From assembly GCF_000403455.2 (NCBI RefSeq), contig NZ_KE159748.1, forward strand, positions 110,842 through 157,282: 46,441 nt of DNA, given 5' to 3'. The position numbers and the translations under genes were made by a program. Within the stretch, counting starts at the first letter, position 1, and each line of letters starts with the position of its first letter. The stretch is from Dorea sp. 5-2. Lineage in GTDB: Bacteria > Bacillota > Clostridia > Lachnospirales > Lachnospiraceae. This document shows, one piece after another, positions 12,414 to 22,409 of this stretch. The notes under the pieces are model-generated. The model had not been told where the DNA came from. It saw only the letters and a program-made list of their open reading frames with translations, and made no database searches.

Positions 12414-14978
12414 ATGGGTTTAATACAGAAAATATTCGGAACACATAGCGAAAATGAGTTGAAGAGGATCTATCCGATCGTGGACGCGGTAGAGGCGCTG
12501 GAACCGGAGATACAGAAGCTGTCGGACGATGAACTGAAGGGCAAGACCAGGGAATTTAAGAAGAGGCTTGCGGACGGGGAGACTCTGGATGATATTCTGC
12601 CGGAAGCATATGCGGTTGTAAGAGAGGCGTCCGTACGTGTGATCGGACTGCGGCATTTCCGTGTGCAGATCATCGGCGGAGTGATCCTGCATCAGGGACG
12701 TATTGCCGAGATGAGGACCGGTGAAGGTAAGACGCTGGTGTCGACGCTTCCGGCTTATCTGAATGCATTGACAGGCGAGGGCGTACATATCGTAACCGTC
12801 AATGATTACCTGGCAAAGCGTGATGCGGAGTGGATGGGACAGATCCATGAGTTCCTGGGACTCACGGTGGGTGTTGTTCTGAACAGCATGGACAATGATG
12901 AGAGACGCGCGGCGTATAATTGTGATATTACTTATGTGACGAACAATGAACTGGGATTCGATTACCTGAGAGATAACATGGTCATCTACAAGGAGCAGCT
13001 GGTACAAAGAGGGCTCAAATATGCCATTATCGACGAGGTGGACTCCGTATTGATCGACGAGGCGAGGACGCCGTTGATCATATCCGGACAGAGCGGCAAG
13101 TCTACCAAGCTCTATGAAGCATGCGATATCCTGGCACGTCAGCTGGAGCGCGGAGAAGCCAGCGGGGAATTCAGCAAGATGAACGCCATCATGGGAGAGG
13201 ATATCGAAGAGACCGGCGACTTTATCGTAAATGAGAAGGAAAAGAACATCAACCTGACGGAAGACGGTGTGAAGAAGGTAGAGCAGTTCTTCCATATAGA
13301 CAATCTTGCCGATTCGGAGAATCTGGAGATCCAGCATAACATTATCCTGGCGCTGCGCGCGCATAACCTGATGTTCCGGGATAAGGATTATGTTGTGAAA
13401 GAGGACGAAGTTCTGATCGTAGATGAGTTTACCGGACGTATCATGCCGGGACGCCGTTATTCGGACGGGCTTCACCAGGCGATCGAGGCGAAGGAGCATG
13501 TGAAGGTGAAGCGGGAGAGCAGGACGCTCGCTACCATTACGTTCCAGAATCTGTTTAATAAATTTGTGAAGAAGGCGGGTATGACCGGTACTGCGCTGAC
13601 AGAAGAAAAGGAGTTCCGTGAGATCTACGGGATGGACGTTATAGAGATACCGACGAATCTCCCGATCGCCCGCCAGGATCTTGACGACGCGGTATACAAG
13701 ACGCAGAAGGAGAAGTTCCGTGCGGTCTGCGACGCGATCGAAGAGGCGCATGCAAAGCATCAGCCAGTCCTGGTAGGTACGATCACCATCGAGAATTCCG
13801 AACTGTTGAGCGGGATGCTTAAGAGAAGAGGGATCAAGCATAATGTATTGAACGCGAAGTTCCATGAGATGGAAGCAGAGATCGTGGCTGAGGCGGGAGT
13901 ACATGACGCGGTTACTATCGCTACGAATATGGCAGGGCGTGGTACGGATATTAAGTTGGACGACGAGGCGAGAGCTGCGGGCGGGCTTAAGATCATCGGA
14001 ACGGAACGGCATGAGTCCAGGCGTATTGATAATCAGCTGCGCGGACGTTCCGGACGTCAGGGTGATCCGGGAGAATCCAGATTCTATATTTCATTGGAAG
14101 ATGACCTGATGCGTCTGTTTGGTTCAGAACGGCTGATGGGGATCTTTAATGCGTTGGGAGTGGAGGACGGCGAGCAGATCGAGCATAAGATGCTCTCCAG
14201 CGCGATCGAGAAAGCGCAGCAGAAGATAGAGAGCAACAACTTTGGAATCCGTAAGAACCTGTTGGATTACGACCAGGTGATGAACGAGCAGAGAGAGATC
14301 ATCTATGAAGAGAGACGCAGGGTGTTGGACGGAGAGAATATGCGTGACTCGATCTTCCATATGATGAATGAATACGTGGAAAATATCGTGGATATGGTAA
14401 CCAGTGCAGACCAGGATTACGACGAGTGGAATCTGGCGGAGCTGAACCTGACGATCCACAATACGATCCCGATCGCGGCGGTTACGGAAGAAGACGTCCG
14501 GGGGATCGGACAGAAGGAATTGAAGCATCTTCTGAAAGAACGTGCGGCGAAGGCATATGAGGCAAAGGAATCGGAGTTCCCGGAGGCAGAGCATATCCGT
14601 GAGGTCGAGCGTGTGATCCTGCTTAAAGTTATTGATGCGAAGTGGATGGCGCATATTGACGATATGGATCAGCTGCGGCAGGGGATCGGGCTTCAGGCTT
14701 ACGGACAGAGAGATCCGAAGGTCGAGTACAAGATGCTTGGCTACGAGATGTTCGATGAGATGACGAAGGCGATCGCGGCAGATACGATCCGCGCATTGTT
14801 CCATGTAAGGATCGAGCAGAAGGTGGAGCGGGAGCAGGTTGCGAAGGTGACAGGTACGAACAAGGACGATACCGCCGTGCGCGGACCGAAGAAACGTGCG
14901 GAGAAGAAGGTATATCCTAACGATCCGTGTCCGTGCGGAAGCGGCAAGAAATATAAGCAGTGCTGCGGACGTAAGTGA
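12414..14978 (+). CDS. secA: Preprotein translocase ATPase SecA
   Basis: 854 residues, the usual length. It drives secreted proteins through SecYEG at the membrane. Visible features are the Walker A motif MRTGEGKT (about 100-107), [17 protein letters not shown] of the first nucleotide-binding domain, the [15 protein letters not shown] region of the second, MAGRGTDIK and the RGRSGRQGD helicase motif. At the C-terminus is the zinc-binding [15 protein letters not shown] tail. The start follows AAGGAG. It has its own promoter and probably runs on toward prfB. Confidence 0.98.
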   Translation: MGLIQKIFGTHSENELKRIYPIVDAVEALEPEIQKLSDDELKGKTREFKKRLADGETLDDILPEAYAVVREASVRVIGLRHFRVQIIGGVILHQGRIAEMRTGEGKTLVSTLPAYLNALTGEGVHIVTVNDYLAKRDAEWMGQIHEFLGLTVGVVLNSMDNDERRAAYNCDITYVTNNELGFDYLRDNMVIYKEQLVQRGLKYAIIDEVDSVLIDEARTPLIISGQSGKSTKLYEACDILARQLERGEASGEFSKMNAIMGEDIEETGDFIVNEKEKNINLTEDGVKKVEQFFHIDNLADSENLEIQHNIILALRAHNLMFRDKDYVVKEDEVLIVDEFTGRIMPGRRYSDGLHQAIEAKEHVKVKRESRTLATITFQNLFNKFVKKAGMTGTALTEEKEFREIYGMDVIEIPTNLPIARQDLDDAVYKTQKEKFRAVCDAIEEAHAKHQPVLVGTITIENSELLSGMLKRRGIKHNVLNAKFHEMEAEIVAEAGVHDAVTIATNMAGRGTDIKLDDEARAAGGLKIIGTERHESRRIDNQLRGRSGRQGDPGESRFYISLEDDLMRLFGSERLMGIFNALGVEDGEQIEHKMLSSAIEKAQQKIESNNFGIRKNLLDYDQVMNEQREIIYEERRRVLDGENMRDSIFHMMNEYVENIVDMVTSADQDYDEWNLAELNLTIHNTIPIAAVTEEDVRGIGQKELKHLLKERAAKAYEAKESEFPEAEHIREVERVILLKVIDAKWMAHIDDMDQLRQGIGLQAYGQRDPKVEYKMLGYEMFDEMTKAIAADTIRALFHVRIEQKVEREQVAKVTGTNKDDTAVRGPKKRAEKKVYPNDPCPCGSGKKYKQCCGRK

Positions 14979-15074
14979 TCACAGGGATCAGGGATCACGG
15001 ATCCATGCAGGAAACGTGATCGAAAGCAGTGATCAAGTGAGAAAAGAATAGAATAATCAGAAAGAGGTGATCAG

Positions 15075-16209
15075 GTGGTTGAATTAGATCAGTTTAAGAC
15101 ATTATTGAACGCATACGAAGAACCTCTTGCCGAGATGAGGGATTCACTTTGACCTCGCTGGCAAAGAGAGAAGGATCGAGGAGTTAGAACGAAAGATAGA
15201 AGAACCGGGATTCTGGGATAATCCGGAAGAATCGCAGCGGTTTATGAAGGAACTGAAATGCCTGCAGGAGATGGTGAAGACCATTCGGACATTGTATACA
15301 TCGTATGAAGATATCCAGGTCTTGATCGAGATGGGGTATGAAGAGAATGACGCTTCCATGATCAAAGAGATCGAAGCGGAGATCAGCGGATTTGAGTCGC
15401 TGTTCGAGGAGCTTCGTATCCGGACGCTCCTGTCCGGAGAATATGATTCCTGCAACGCGATCGTCACGATCCATGCGGGAGCAGGCGGAACGGAGTCGTG
15501 CGACTGGGCGAGCATGCTGTACCGGATGTACAGCCGGTGGTCTGAAAGAAAGGGATTCTCCATCCAGGTACTGGATTACCTGGACGGGGATATCGCAGGG
15601 ACGAAGACGGTAACCTTCGAGGTGAACGGAGAGAATGCTTACGGATATTTGAAATCTGAGAAGGGAGTCCACAGACTGGTGCGGATCTCCCCCTTTAACG
15701 CGGCCGGAAAGCGCCAGACTTCTTTCGCGTCCTGCGACGTAGTTCCGGATATTGAGGATGAGATAGATATTGAGATCGCGGACGATGATCTGAAGATTGA
15801 CACTTACCGGGCAAGCGGAGCGGGAGGACAGCATGTGAATAAGACGTCCTCGGCGATCCGTATCACCCATCTTCCGACGGGTATCGTGGTACAGTGCCAG
15901 AATGAACGTTCTCAGCACCACAATAAAGAGAAGGCGATGCAGATGCTGAAGGTGAAACTGCAGCTTCTAAAGGAACAGGAACAGGCAGAGAAGGTGTCGG
16001 ATATCCGGGGCGAGGTAAAGGAGATCGGATTCGGGAATCAGATCCGCTCTTATGTGATGCAGCCATATACCATGGTGAAAGATCACAGGACGAATGTAGA
16101 GAACAGCAATGTGACGGCAGTGTTGGACGGCAGCATTGATCTGTTCATGAACGCATATCTGAAGAAAACGGTGGGAAACGCGCAGGAAGCAGAGGAGGGA
16201 CAGAAGTGA
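15075..16209 (+). CDS. prfB: Peptide chain release factor 2, programmed +1 frameshift
   Basis: Release factor 2 terminates at UGA and UAA. Translation starts at GTG 15075 with an AGAGGTG site upstream. The zero frame runs 25 codons and meets UGA at 15150-15152 inside CTTTGAC. After a +1 slip the frame continues to 16209, giving 377 residues. The SPF recognition motif is at about 205-207 and the GGQ catalytic motif at about 250-252. This is the classic autoregulatory frameshift, not a mutation. The stop overlaps the GTG start of hom. Confidence 0.96.
15137..15153 (+). promoter_or_regulatory. prfB frameshift site
   Basis: A purine-rich GAGGGA (15137-15142) precedes CTT-TGA-C. The SD-like stretch and the slow UGA codon promote the slip from CUU to UUU. 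Low RF2 favours the slip, which restores RF2. Confidence 0.9.
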
Positions 16210-17429
16210 TAAATATAGCAGTTATGGGATATGGAACAGTTGGTTCGGGGGTCGTTGAGGTTGTGAATACCAACGGCGCGCGGATCAACCAGAGGATCGG
16301 CGATGAGCTGAATATTAAGTACGTGTTGGATCTGAGGGATTTCCCCGGAGATCCGGTACAGGATAAGATCATACATGATTTTGAGACGATCATCAAAGAT
16401 GACGAGATTCGGATCGTGGTAGAAGTGATGGGAGGCATTGAGCCGGCTTACACCTTCGTAAAGCGTTGTCTCCAGGCAGGGAAGAGCGTTGCCACATCGA
16501 ATAAGGCGCTTGTGGCAAAGCATGGCGCGGAGCTTCTGTCGATTGCCGAGGAGAAGGAGATCAATTTCTTATTTGAGGCAAGTGTAGGCGGCGGGATCCC
16601 GATCATCCGTCCTCTGAATTCTTCGCTTACGGCGGATGAGATCGAGGAGATCACGGGTATCCTGAATGGGACGACAAATTATATGCTGACGAAGATGTTC
16701 TATGAAGGTGCGGATTATGATGCGGTTCTTAAGGAAGCGCAGGCGAACGGATATGCGGAGCGTAACCCGGAAGCAGATGTGGAAGGATATGACGCGTGCC
16801 GGAAGATCGCGATCCTTTCTTCTCTGATCTCCGGCCAGCAGGTAGATTTTGAAGATATCTACTGTGAAGGGATCACGGAGATAACCGCAGCGGATATGAA
16901 GTACGCCAAAGCAATGGGTACGACGATCAAGCTGCTTGCCTCCAGCAAACGCCACGCAGGGAATCGGCTTCATGCCATTGTGGCTCCTTGTATGCTGTAT
17001 CCGGATCACCCGCTCTATAATGTGAATGGAGTGTTCAATTCCATATTTGTACATGGGAATGTCCTGGGAGACGCGATGTTCTATGGCAGCGGCGCCGGAA
17101 AACTCCCGACGGCGAGCGCGGTGGTGTCAGACGTTGTGGATGCGGCGAAGCATCTGAATCGGAATATTATGACCATGTGGAAACAGGAAAAGCTGCAACT
17201 GGAGGATAAGGCAGATGCCAAACGCCGGTTCTTTATCCGTATAAAGGGCGACGTACAGGAGATGCTTCCGAAGCTTCGGGATTCCTTCGGAGAGATAGAG
17301 GTCGTGAAGGCAGAAGGGCTGGAGGGTGAATTCGGCTTTGTGACGCCTGTGATGATGGAAGGGGATTATGTGACCAGGGCGAATATCTACCGGGATCAGA
17401 TCCTTCATATGATACGTATAGAAGGCTAG
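16206..17429 (+). CDS. hom: Homoserine dehydrogenase
   Basis: 407 residues. It reduces aspartate semialdehyde to homoserine. The NAD(P)-binding start is VMGYGTVGSGVVEVV. The catalytic domain has GILNGTTNYMLTKM and AEADVEGYDA-like ENPEADVEGYDACRK. A C-terminal ACT domain (about 325-405, FFIRIKGDV) suggests threonine feedback. The GTG start at 16206 overlaps the prfB stop, so the genes are translationally coupled. It leads a hom, homoserine kinase-like, lysC cluster. Confidence 0.95.
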   Translation: MINIAVMGYGTVGSGVVEVVNTNGARINQRIGDELNIKYVLDLRDFPGDPVQDKIIHDFETIIKDDEIRIVVEVMGGIEPAYTFVKRCLQAGKSVATSNKALVAKHGAELLSIAEEKEINFLFEASVGGGIPIIRPLNSSLTADEIEEITGILNGTTNYMLTKMFYEGADYDAVLKEAQANGYAERNPEADVEGYDACRKIAILSSLISGQQVDFEDIYCEGITEITAADMKYAKAMGTTIKLLASSKRHAGNRLHAIVAPCMLYPDHPLYNVNGVFNSIFVHGNVLGDAMFYGSGAGKLPTASAVVSDVVDAAKHLNRNIMTMWKQEKLQLEDKADAKRRFFIRIKGDVQEMLPKLRDSFGEIEVVKAEGLEGEFGFVTPVMMEGDYVTRANIYRDQILHMIRIEG

Positions 17430-17457
17430 TACTAGCGTCAGCGAGGCAGGGATAAGT

Positions 17458-18678
17458 ATGAAATATGTGATAGTATTGAGCGACGGTATGGCAGGAAGGC
17501 AGCTTTGGGAGCTGGGCGGGAAGACGACGCTTCAGGCGGCGGCGACTCCGGTGATGGATGCCCTGGCGCCTGTGTCGGAGCTTGGCATGGCGGCTATGGT
17601 CCCGGAGGGGATGGCGCCGGGGAGCGACACCGCGAATCTGGCGGTGATGGGGTATGACCCAAGGCGTTATTATTCGGGCAGGTCGCCTCTTGAGGCGCTG
17701 AGTATCGGAGTTGAGATGGAGGATACGGATGTATCTTTCCGGTGTAATATTGTGACCGTATCAGAAGATGGAGGCGATTATGAGGATCAGATCATGATCG
17801 ACCACAGCTCGGATGAGATTGACACGGCAGATGCAGCCGTCCTTATTGACGCGTTGAAGGAAGGGCTTGCAAAGGACGGGTATGAGTTCTATGCCGGCAC
17901 CAGTTACCGGCATCTCCTGCTCCAAAAGAACGGAAGGATATCCGAACTGACTCCGCCTCACGATATCCTGACGAGAAGGATCGGGGAATATCTTCCTAAG
18001 GATGAGGTATTGCGGGGGATGATGAAGAGAAGCTACGAGATCTTAAAGGATCACCCGCTGAATGCCGAACGAAGAAAGAAAGGCTTGAAACCTGCCAATT
18101 CCGCCTGGTTCTGGGGGGCAGGGAAGAAGCCTGTGCTTACATCCTTTGAAGAGAGGACGGGGAAGAGAGGCGTCATGATCTCCGCCGTGGATCTTCTGAA
18201 AGGGATCGCAGTGGGCGCAGGTATGGACCGTGTGATCGTCGAGGGTGCGAACGGCGGGCTTCATACGAATTATGAAGGCAAGGCGCGCGCGGCGGTGAAA
18301 GCGCTTACGGAGGACGGGTATGATTTTGCGTACATCCATATAGAGGCGCCGGACGAGATGGGACACCAGGGAAGTATGAGAGATAAGATCGCTGCGATCG
18401 AATATGTGGATGAGAAAGTACTGGGCGTACTGACAGAGGGGCTTAATGCGTGGGGGGAGGATTACCGGCTGCTTCTGCTCCCGGATCATCCGACGCCCAT
18501 CGAGGTACGTACCCATACGGGCGAGCCGGTTCCATATCTGCTGTATGACAGCACGTGCCCGGCGAAGGACGCCGACGGGGGCGCCAGGTATGACGAGCAG
18601 TCTGCGGCGCGTACAGGAAACCACTGGCCGGACGGTTTTCGCCTGATCGGCCATTTGTTACAGGAGGAGTTATGCTGA
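17458..18678 (+). CDS. Archaeal-PGM-like protein, proposed homoserine kinase
   Basis: A 406-residue alkaline-phosphatase-superfamily protein related to archaeal cofactor-independent phosphoglycerate mutase (ApgM). The metal-binding D9 (VLSDGMAG) and the active-site serine S56 (PGSDTANLAVMGYDP) are visible. TIGRFAMs describes a subgroup (TIGR02535) as a proposed homoserine kinase because it clusters with threonine genes in genomes without thrB. Here it lies between hom and lysC and overlaps the lysC start, which fits that role: phosphorylating homoserine. Annotation by homology alone would call it phosphoglycerate mutase. Confidence 0.8.
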   Translation: MKYVIVLSDGMAGRQLWELGGKTTLQAAATPVMDALAPVSELGMAAMVPEGMAPGSDTANLAVMGYDPRRYYSGRSPLEALSIGVEMEDTDVSFRCNIVTVSEDGGDYEDQIMIDHSSDEIDTADAAVLIDALKEGLAKDGYEFYAGTSYRHLLLQKNGRISELTPPHDILTRRIGEYLPKDEVLRGMMKRSYEILKDHPLNAERRKKGLKPANSAWFWGAGKKPVLTSFEERTGKRGVMISAVDLLKGIAVGAGMDRVIVEGANGGLHTNYEGKARAAVKALTEDGYDFAYIHIEAPDEMGHQGSMRDKIAAIEYVDEKVLGVLTEGLNAWGEDYRLLLLPDHPTPIEVRTHTGEPVPYLLYDSTCPAKDADGGARYDEQSAARTGNHWPDGFRLIGHLLQEELC

Positions 18679-19880
18679 TAGTGAAGAAATTCGGCGGCAG
18701 TTCCGTGGCGAACCAGAAGCGGATCTTCAATGTTGCCAGAAGATGTATAGAGGAGTACAGAGAAGGGCATGATATCGTGATCGTGCTGTCAGCCATGGGA
18801 GATACGACAGACGAGCTGCTCGAGCTTGCGGAGTCGATCAATCCGAAGGCAAAGAAGCGTGAGCTTGACATGCTGCTGACGACAGGCGAGCAGGTGTCGG
18901 TATCGCTTATGGCGATGGCGATGCAGGCGCTGGATGTGCCGGCTGTGTCGCTGAATGCGTTCCAGGTGCGGATGCATTCGACGTCGCGTTACGGGAATGC
19001 GCGCTTCAAAAGAGTGGAGACGGAGCGGATCCTGCATGAGCTGGATTCCAGGAAGATCGTGATCGTAACCGGATTCCAGGGAGTGAATAAGTATGATGAT
19101 GTCACCACCCTTGGAAGAGGCGGTTCGGATACGACGGCAGTGGCGCTTGCCGCGGCGCTCCATGCGGATAAATGCGAGATCTATACGGATGTAGATGGTG
19201 TATACACTGCAGATCCAAGGATCGTGAAGAATGCGAGGAAGATCGATCTGATCACATATGACGAGATGCTCGAGCTTGCAAGCCTTGGGGCAAAGGTGCT
19301 TCATAACCGGTCCGTGGAGATGGCGAAGAAATATAATGTAGAGCTGGTGGTGCGGTCCAGCCTGAACCGATCGGAAGGAACCGTAGTCAAGGAGGCGAAG
19401 GGAATGGAGAAACTATTAGTGACAGGTGTGGCGGCTGATAAGAATACAGCCAGGATCTCAGTGATCGGGGTGACGGATAAACCGGGAATCGCGTTCCGTA
19501 TCTTTGACACACTGGCGAAGAATAATATCAATGTGGATATCATCTTACAGTCTGTCGGGCGGGAAGGAACGAAAGACATCTCATTTACCGTGGCGTCCGA
19601 TGATCTTTCGGCAGCGATCAAGACTCTTGAAGAGAATAAAGAAAGACTGACGATCAAAGAAATTACATGGAATGAAGACGTGGCGAAATTGTCGGTGGTT
19701 GGTGCGGGAATGATGAGCAATCCGGGTGTAGCGGCAAGGATGTTCGAATCCTTGTACAATTCCAGGATCAATATCAATATGATCTCCACATCAGAGATCC
19801 GTATCACGGTATTAGTTCCCGAGAAGGACATTGATAAGGCGATGAATGCCGTTCATGACGGTTTTGCATTGTCTGACTGA
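18672..19880 (+). CDS. lysC: Aspartate kinase
   Basis: 402 residues. It phosphorylates aspartate, the first step to lysine, threonine and methionine. The N-terminal KKFGGSSVAN motif and the TLGRGGSDTTAVALAAAL region define the kinase domain. Two ACT domains follow (ISVIGVTDKPGIAFRIFDTL and LSVVGAGMMSNPGVAARMF), so it should be allosterically controlled by an end product. Its ATG lies inside the end of the previous gene, which shows tight coupling. Confidence 0.96.
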   Translation: MLIVKKFGGSSVANQKRIFNVARRCIEEYREGHDIVIVLSAMGDTTDELLELAESINPKAKKRELDMLLTTGEQVSVSLMAMAMQALDVPAVSLNAFQVRMHSTSRYGNARFKRVETERILHELDSRKIVIVTGFQGVNKYDDVTTLGRGGSDTTAVALAAALHADKCEIYTDVDGVYTADPRIVKNARKIDLITYDEMLELASLGAKVLHNRSVEMAKKYNVELVVRSSLNRSEGTVVKEAKGMEKLLVTGVAADKNTARISVIGVTDKPGIAFRIFDTLAKNNINVDIILQSVGREGTKDISFTVASDDLSAAIKTLEENKERLTIKEITWNEDVAKLSVVGAGMMSNPGVAARMFESLYNSRININMISTSEIRITVLVPEKDIDKAMNAVHDGFALSD

Positions 19881-20282
19881 TCAGGAGTTTGCACGGAGAA
19901 AGCCGGTAATGATCTGTTTGTTCTCATTGGAAAGCGCGCGGAATCGGGCGATGAGATCCATTTCTTCATCCTTGAGATAGATCGTATTACCGGTTTTTGT
20001 ATTTTTTGTAAAAATATATGGAACAGGATCTTCGGAGATCCTGTCGTTCTTACCGGGATACGGCATCTTGTCTTTCAGATTCGTCAGGACGATGTCGTCT
20101 AGGCTGACCTTATAGAAATCTGCAAGAAAAAGAAGCGTATCCAGGTCGGGTGTACGGCTGCTGGTCTCGTAGTTGGAATAAGCCTGTCTGGAGATATTCA
20201 GGATCTCGCCCATCTGGGACTGTGTCAGTCCGTATTTTTTTCTCAGATATCTTAAATTGTTGGAAAGCTGTATATTTGGCAT
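19881..20282 (-). CDS. XRE-family transcriptional regulator
   Basis: 133 residues. An N-terminal Cro/C1-type helix-turn-helix (LRYLRKKYGLTQSQMGEILN, about 10-60) is followed by a polar C-terminal part with no clear sensor domain. It is transcribed against lysC and their stop codons abut. A palindrome just upstream is probably its own operator. The target is unknown. Confidence 0.85.
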   Translation of the reverse strand: MPNIQLSNNLRYLRKKYGLTQSQMGEILNISRQAYSNYETSSRTPDLDTLLFLADFYKVSLDDIVLTNLKDKMPYPGKNDRISEDPVPYIFTKNTKTGNTIYLKDEEMDLIARFRALSNENKQIITGFLRANS

Positions 20283-20293
20283 AACATAAACTC

Positions 20294-20315
20294 CTACAAG
20301 TCATTTCACTTGTAG
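20294..20315. promoter_or_regulatory. Probable XRE operator
   Basis: CTACAAGT and ACTTGTAG form a perfect 8-bp inverted repeat around six bases. On the minus strand it overlaps an extended -10 (TG-C-TATACT), so bound repressor would block the XRE promoter. Confidence 0.6.
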
Positions 20316-20391
20316 TATAGCAATTTACCCGACAAATAGATATCTATGCAACAAAATGTTTAACAATTGAATGGAGCAACAAAACGTTGCG

Positions 20392-20895
20392 CTACAGCTT
20401 GCTCAGATTACTGTTATGGTATTCGCCGGAGAAAGTTACGTCTTCCCCGAACCAGAGCGGGGGAAGAAAGGAAAGCGCGTCTTCTTCTGTGGGAAATTCT
20501 ACTTCTATAAGGATCAAAGGCGCAAGGCTGTCCTCGAAGATGTCCAACTCAGCGGTGAGCCCGCATTCCAAAGGGATCATGTAACGCTTCTTGCGGATGA
20601 GCCGTCCGTCGATCTTCGTAAGAAGATGTTCATATGCTTCCTTGGTAAGCGGGAGATTATATTCCTGCCTTGCCAGGAATCCTTTGGACTTGTAGGTCAG
20701 CTCATACAGGTCGTTATCCTGCCTGATGCGTATGACCGGGTCGGTATTCAGATACCCCTGCGTGATGAGGCGGCAGGGATAGGTTTCTTTATCGCGTGCA
20801 TTTCCGGCGGTATCGGTATCTTTCGTATGACGGGCAATGTTCCGGGCAATGTCTTCCGGAAGATGGTGTATCAGATATTTGCGTTCGATTTCCAT
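20392..20895 (-). CDS. CYTH-domain protein (triphosphate tunnel enzyme family)
   Basis: 167 residues starting MEIERKYLI, the ExExK signature of CYTH proteins. Alternating charged strands follow (VIRIRQDNDLYELTYKSKG, then KKRYMIPL and AELDIFED), as expected for the tunnel-lining residues that bind triphosphate and metal. Likely activities are inorganic triphosphatase or a related nucleotide enzyme; the substrate cannot be told. It lies 109 bases upstream of the XRE gene on the same strand. Confidence 0.85.
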   Translation of the reverse strand: MEIERKYLIHHLPEDIARNIARHTKDTDTAGNARDKETYPCRLITQGYLNTDPVIRIRQDNDLYELTYKSKGFLARQEYNLPLTKEAYEHLLTKIDGRLIRKKRYMIPLECGLTAELDIFEDSLAPLILIEVEFPTEEDALSFLPPLWFGEDVTFSGEYHNSNLSKL

Positions 20896-21021
20896 TGTGG
20901 GGACCTCCTTGGTGTTCTCTCAAAATAGCATAATATAGTTTACACCAAAAGTAAACAATGATAATATGTAACAAGAAAAAGTTCAGCCGCGTAGGTAAAA
21001 AGATTCAAGGAGGAAGATAGC

Positions 21022-21576
21022 ATGAAGAAAGTAAGTGTGATCCTGGCAGACGGGTTTGAAGAGATAGAGGGCCTGACGGCGGTAGATCTGCTCAGAAGGG
21101 CGAAGATCTATGTAGACACGGTCTCCATCACGGGCGACTATACCGTACATGGGGCGCATGGGATCAATGTACAGACAGAGGATCTGTTCGAGGAAGTGAA
21201 TTTTGTAGAATCAGACATGATCGTGCTTCCGGGCGGAATGCCAGGGACAAAGAACCTGGACGCACATGAGGGAGTGCGAAGGGTAGTGAAGGATTTCGTC
21301 CAGGAAGGCAAGAAGATCGGGGCGATCTGTGCGGCGCCGACGGTGCTGAGTAATCTGGGGCTGCTCAAGGGAAGGCGGGTTACCTGCTATCCGGGAGTTG
21401 AAAAGGAGATCCAGGGCGCGGCGCTTACAGGCGCGCCGGTGACGGTGGACGGCAATCTTATCACCAGCCGGGGAGTCGGGACGGCGATCGAATTCTCACT
21501 GAAGCTGATCGAGATACTGGTGGGAAAAGAGAAAGCAGATGAGATCGCGGAATCTATTGTATATGAAAGAAAGTAG
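21022..21576 (+). CDS. DJ-1/PfpI family protein
   Basis: 184 residues of the DJ-1/ThiJ/YajL family. The nucleophile cysteine is in the elbow GAICAAPTVL (about 103) and the conserved glutamate near the start is in GFEEIEGLTAVDLLRRA. Members act as glyoxalase/deglycase-like or chaperone proteins; which applies here cannot be read. AGGAGGA lies upstream. The next gene starts only six bases after its stop. Confidence 0.9.
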   Translation: MKKVSVILADGFEEIEGLTAVDLLRRAKIYVDTVSITGDYTVHGAHGINVQTEDLFEEVNFVESDMIVLPGGMPGTKNLDAHEGVRRVVKDFVQEGKKIGAICAAPTVLSNLGLLKGRRVTCYPGVEKEIQGAALTGAPVTVDGNLITSRGVGTAIEFSLKLIEILVGKEKADEIAESIVYERK

Positions 21577-21582
21577 ATCTGT

Positions 21583-22251
21583 ATGAAAAAAAATGGTTTA
21601 AGGATCTGGGCCTTATGCGCTGTTCTTGTGCTGGGGATCACGGGATGCGGGAGAGATTTCGACGCGGCAGGCTATACGCAGGCGCTTCTGGATCTTACCT
21701 TCCAGGGGGAGATAACGGGAGCAGCCAGGTTCATGGAGGATGCTTCCGAGGAAGCGCTGATGAGAGCCTACCAGGATTCGGTCGACCGGTTTGTCGCCGC
21801 CAATATTACCAGCGGGATGGATGTCGGGGAGCTTAAGACGTCCAGGTTTGCCGAACTGGTGTCAAAGATATTCATGACGATGCGTTACAGCGTGGGAGAG
21901 GCAGAGAAGACCGGAAATAAGGAATACGAAGTGCCGGTGGATGTCTGGCCGGCGGATGTATTCGTGAATTTCCAGATCCTGCTTACGCAAGATTCTCTTA
22001 AGATGGCGGAGAAGATCGAAGCAGGCGAGTACGAAGGCGAGACAGAGGAAGAGACGGATCAAATGATCTTAAGTGATATCATCAACCATGCGTATGAGCT
22101 TCTGGATACGGCATACATGGATATCGGTTACGGTGAGAAAGAGACGGTCACTCTCCGGATATATGCCGGACAAGGGAAGGAATATTCGGCGGATGAGGAC
22201 GATATGGACCATCTGTTCCGCGTGATCTTACGGTTGGATGAGTCGCAGTGA
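21583..22251 (+). CDS. Predicted lipoprotein of unknown function
   Basis: 222 residues with a lipoprotein signal (lipobox GITGC, Cys22). The mature part is mostly helical and acidic, including an EGETEEETDQM stretch. I do not recognise a family, although small clostridial lipoproteins of this plan (DUF5105-like) are common. It is probably co-transcribed with the DJ-1 gene. Confidence 0.75.
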   Translation: MKKNGLRIWALCAVLVLGITGCGRDFDAAGYTQALLDLTFQGEITGAARFMEDASEEALMRAYQDSVDRFVAANITSGMDVGELKTSRFAELVSKIFMTMRYSVGEAEKTGNKEYEVPVDVWPADVFVNFQILLTQDSLKMAEKIEAGEYEGETEEETDQMILSDIINHAYELLDTAYMDIGYGEKETVTLRIYAGQGKEYSADEDDMDHLFRVILRLDESQ

Positions 22252-22409
22252 AGCCGGAAGGCGAAGCCGTTACAAATCATAAAATTCGGTGAATATAGCA
22301 CTAGATATTTATAAATGTTTGTGTTATACTTCTTTGGTGAATGCAGTGAGTAGAGTAAACCCGGTTTTCCGGCTGGCGGAAGACGGGATAGAAACAGGAG
22401 GAAATATAA

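Noticed and set aside
12420..14012. 530-codon open frame on the minus strand
   Set aside because: It lies wholly within secA, which has all its motifs. The reverse frame is a composition effect and contains no recognisable domain. The same holds for 25948-27081 within lon and 14124-14804.
14979..15074. Cluster of seven GATC sites between secA and prfB, as an origin or methylation-controlled site
   Set aside because: GATC is frequent throughout this DNA because of codon preference, and no DnaA boxes or other origin features are seen.
15075..15243. prfB appearing truncated or frameshifted
   Set aside because: CTTTGAC with an upstream purine-rich stretch is the programmed frameshift, so the gene is intact.
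20371..20928. 185-codon plus-strand frame
   Set aside because: It overlaps the CYTH gene on the other strand, whose ExExK start and tunnel motifs are clear. No ribosome site for the plus frame.
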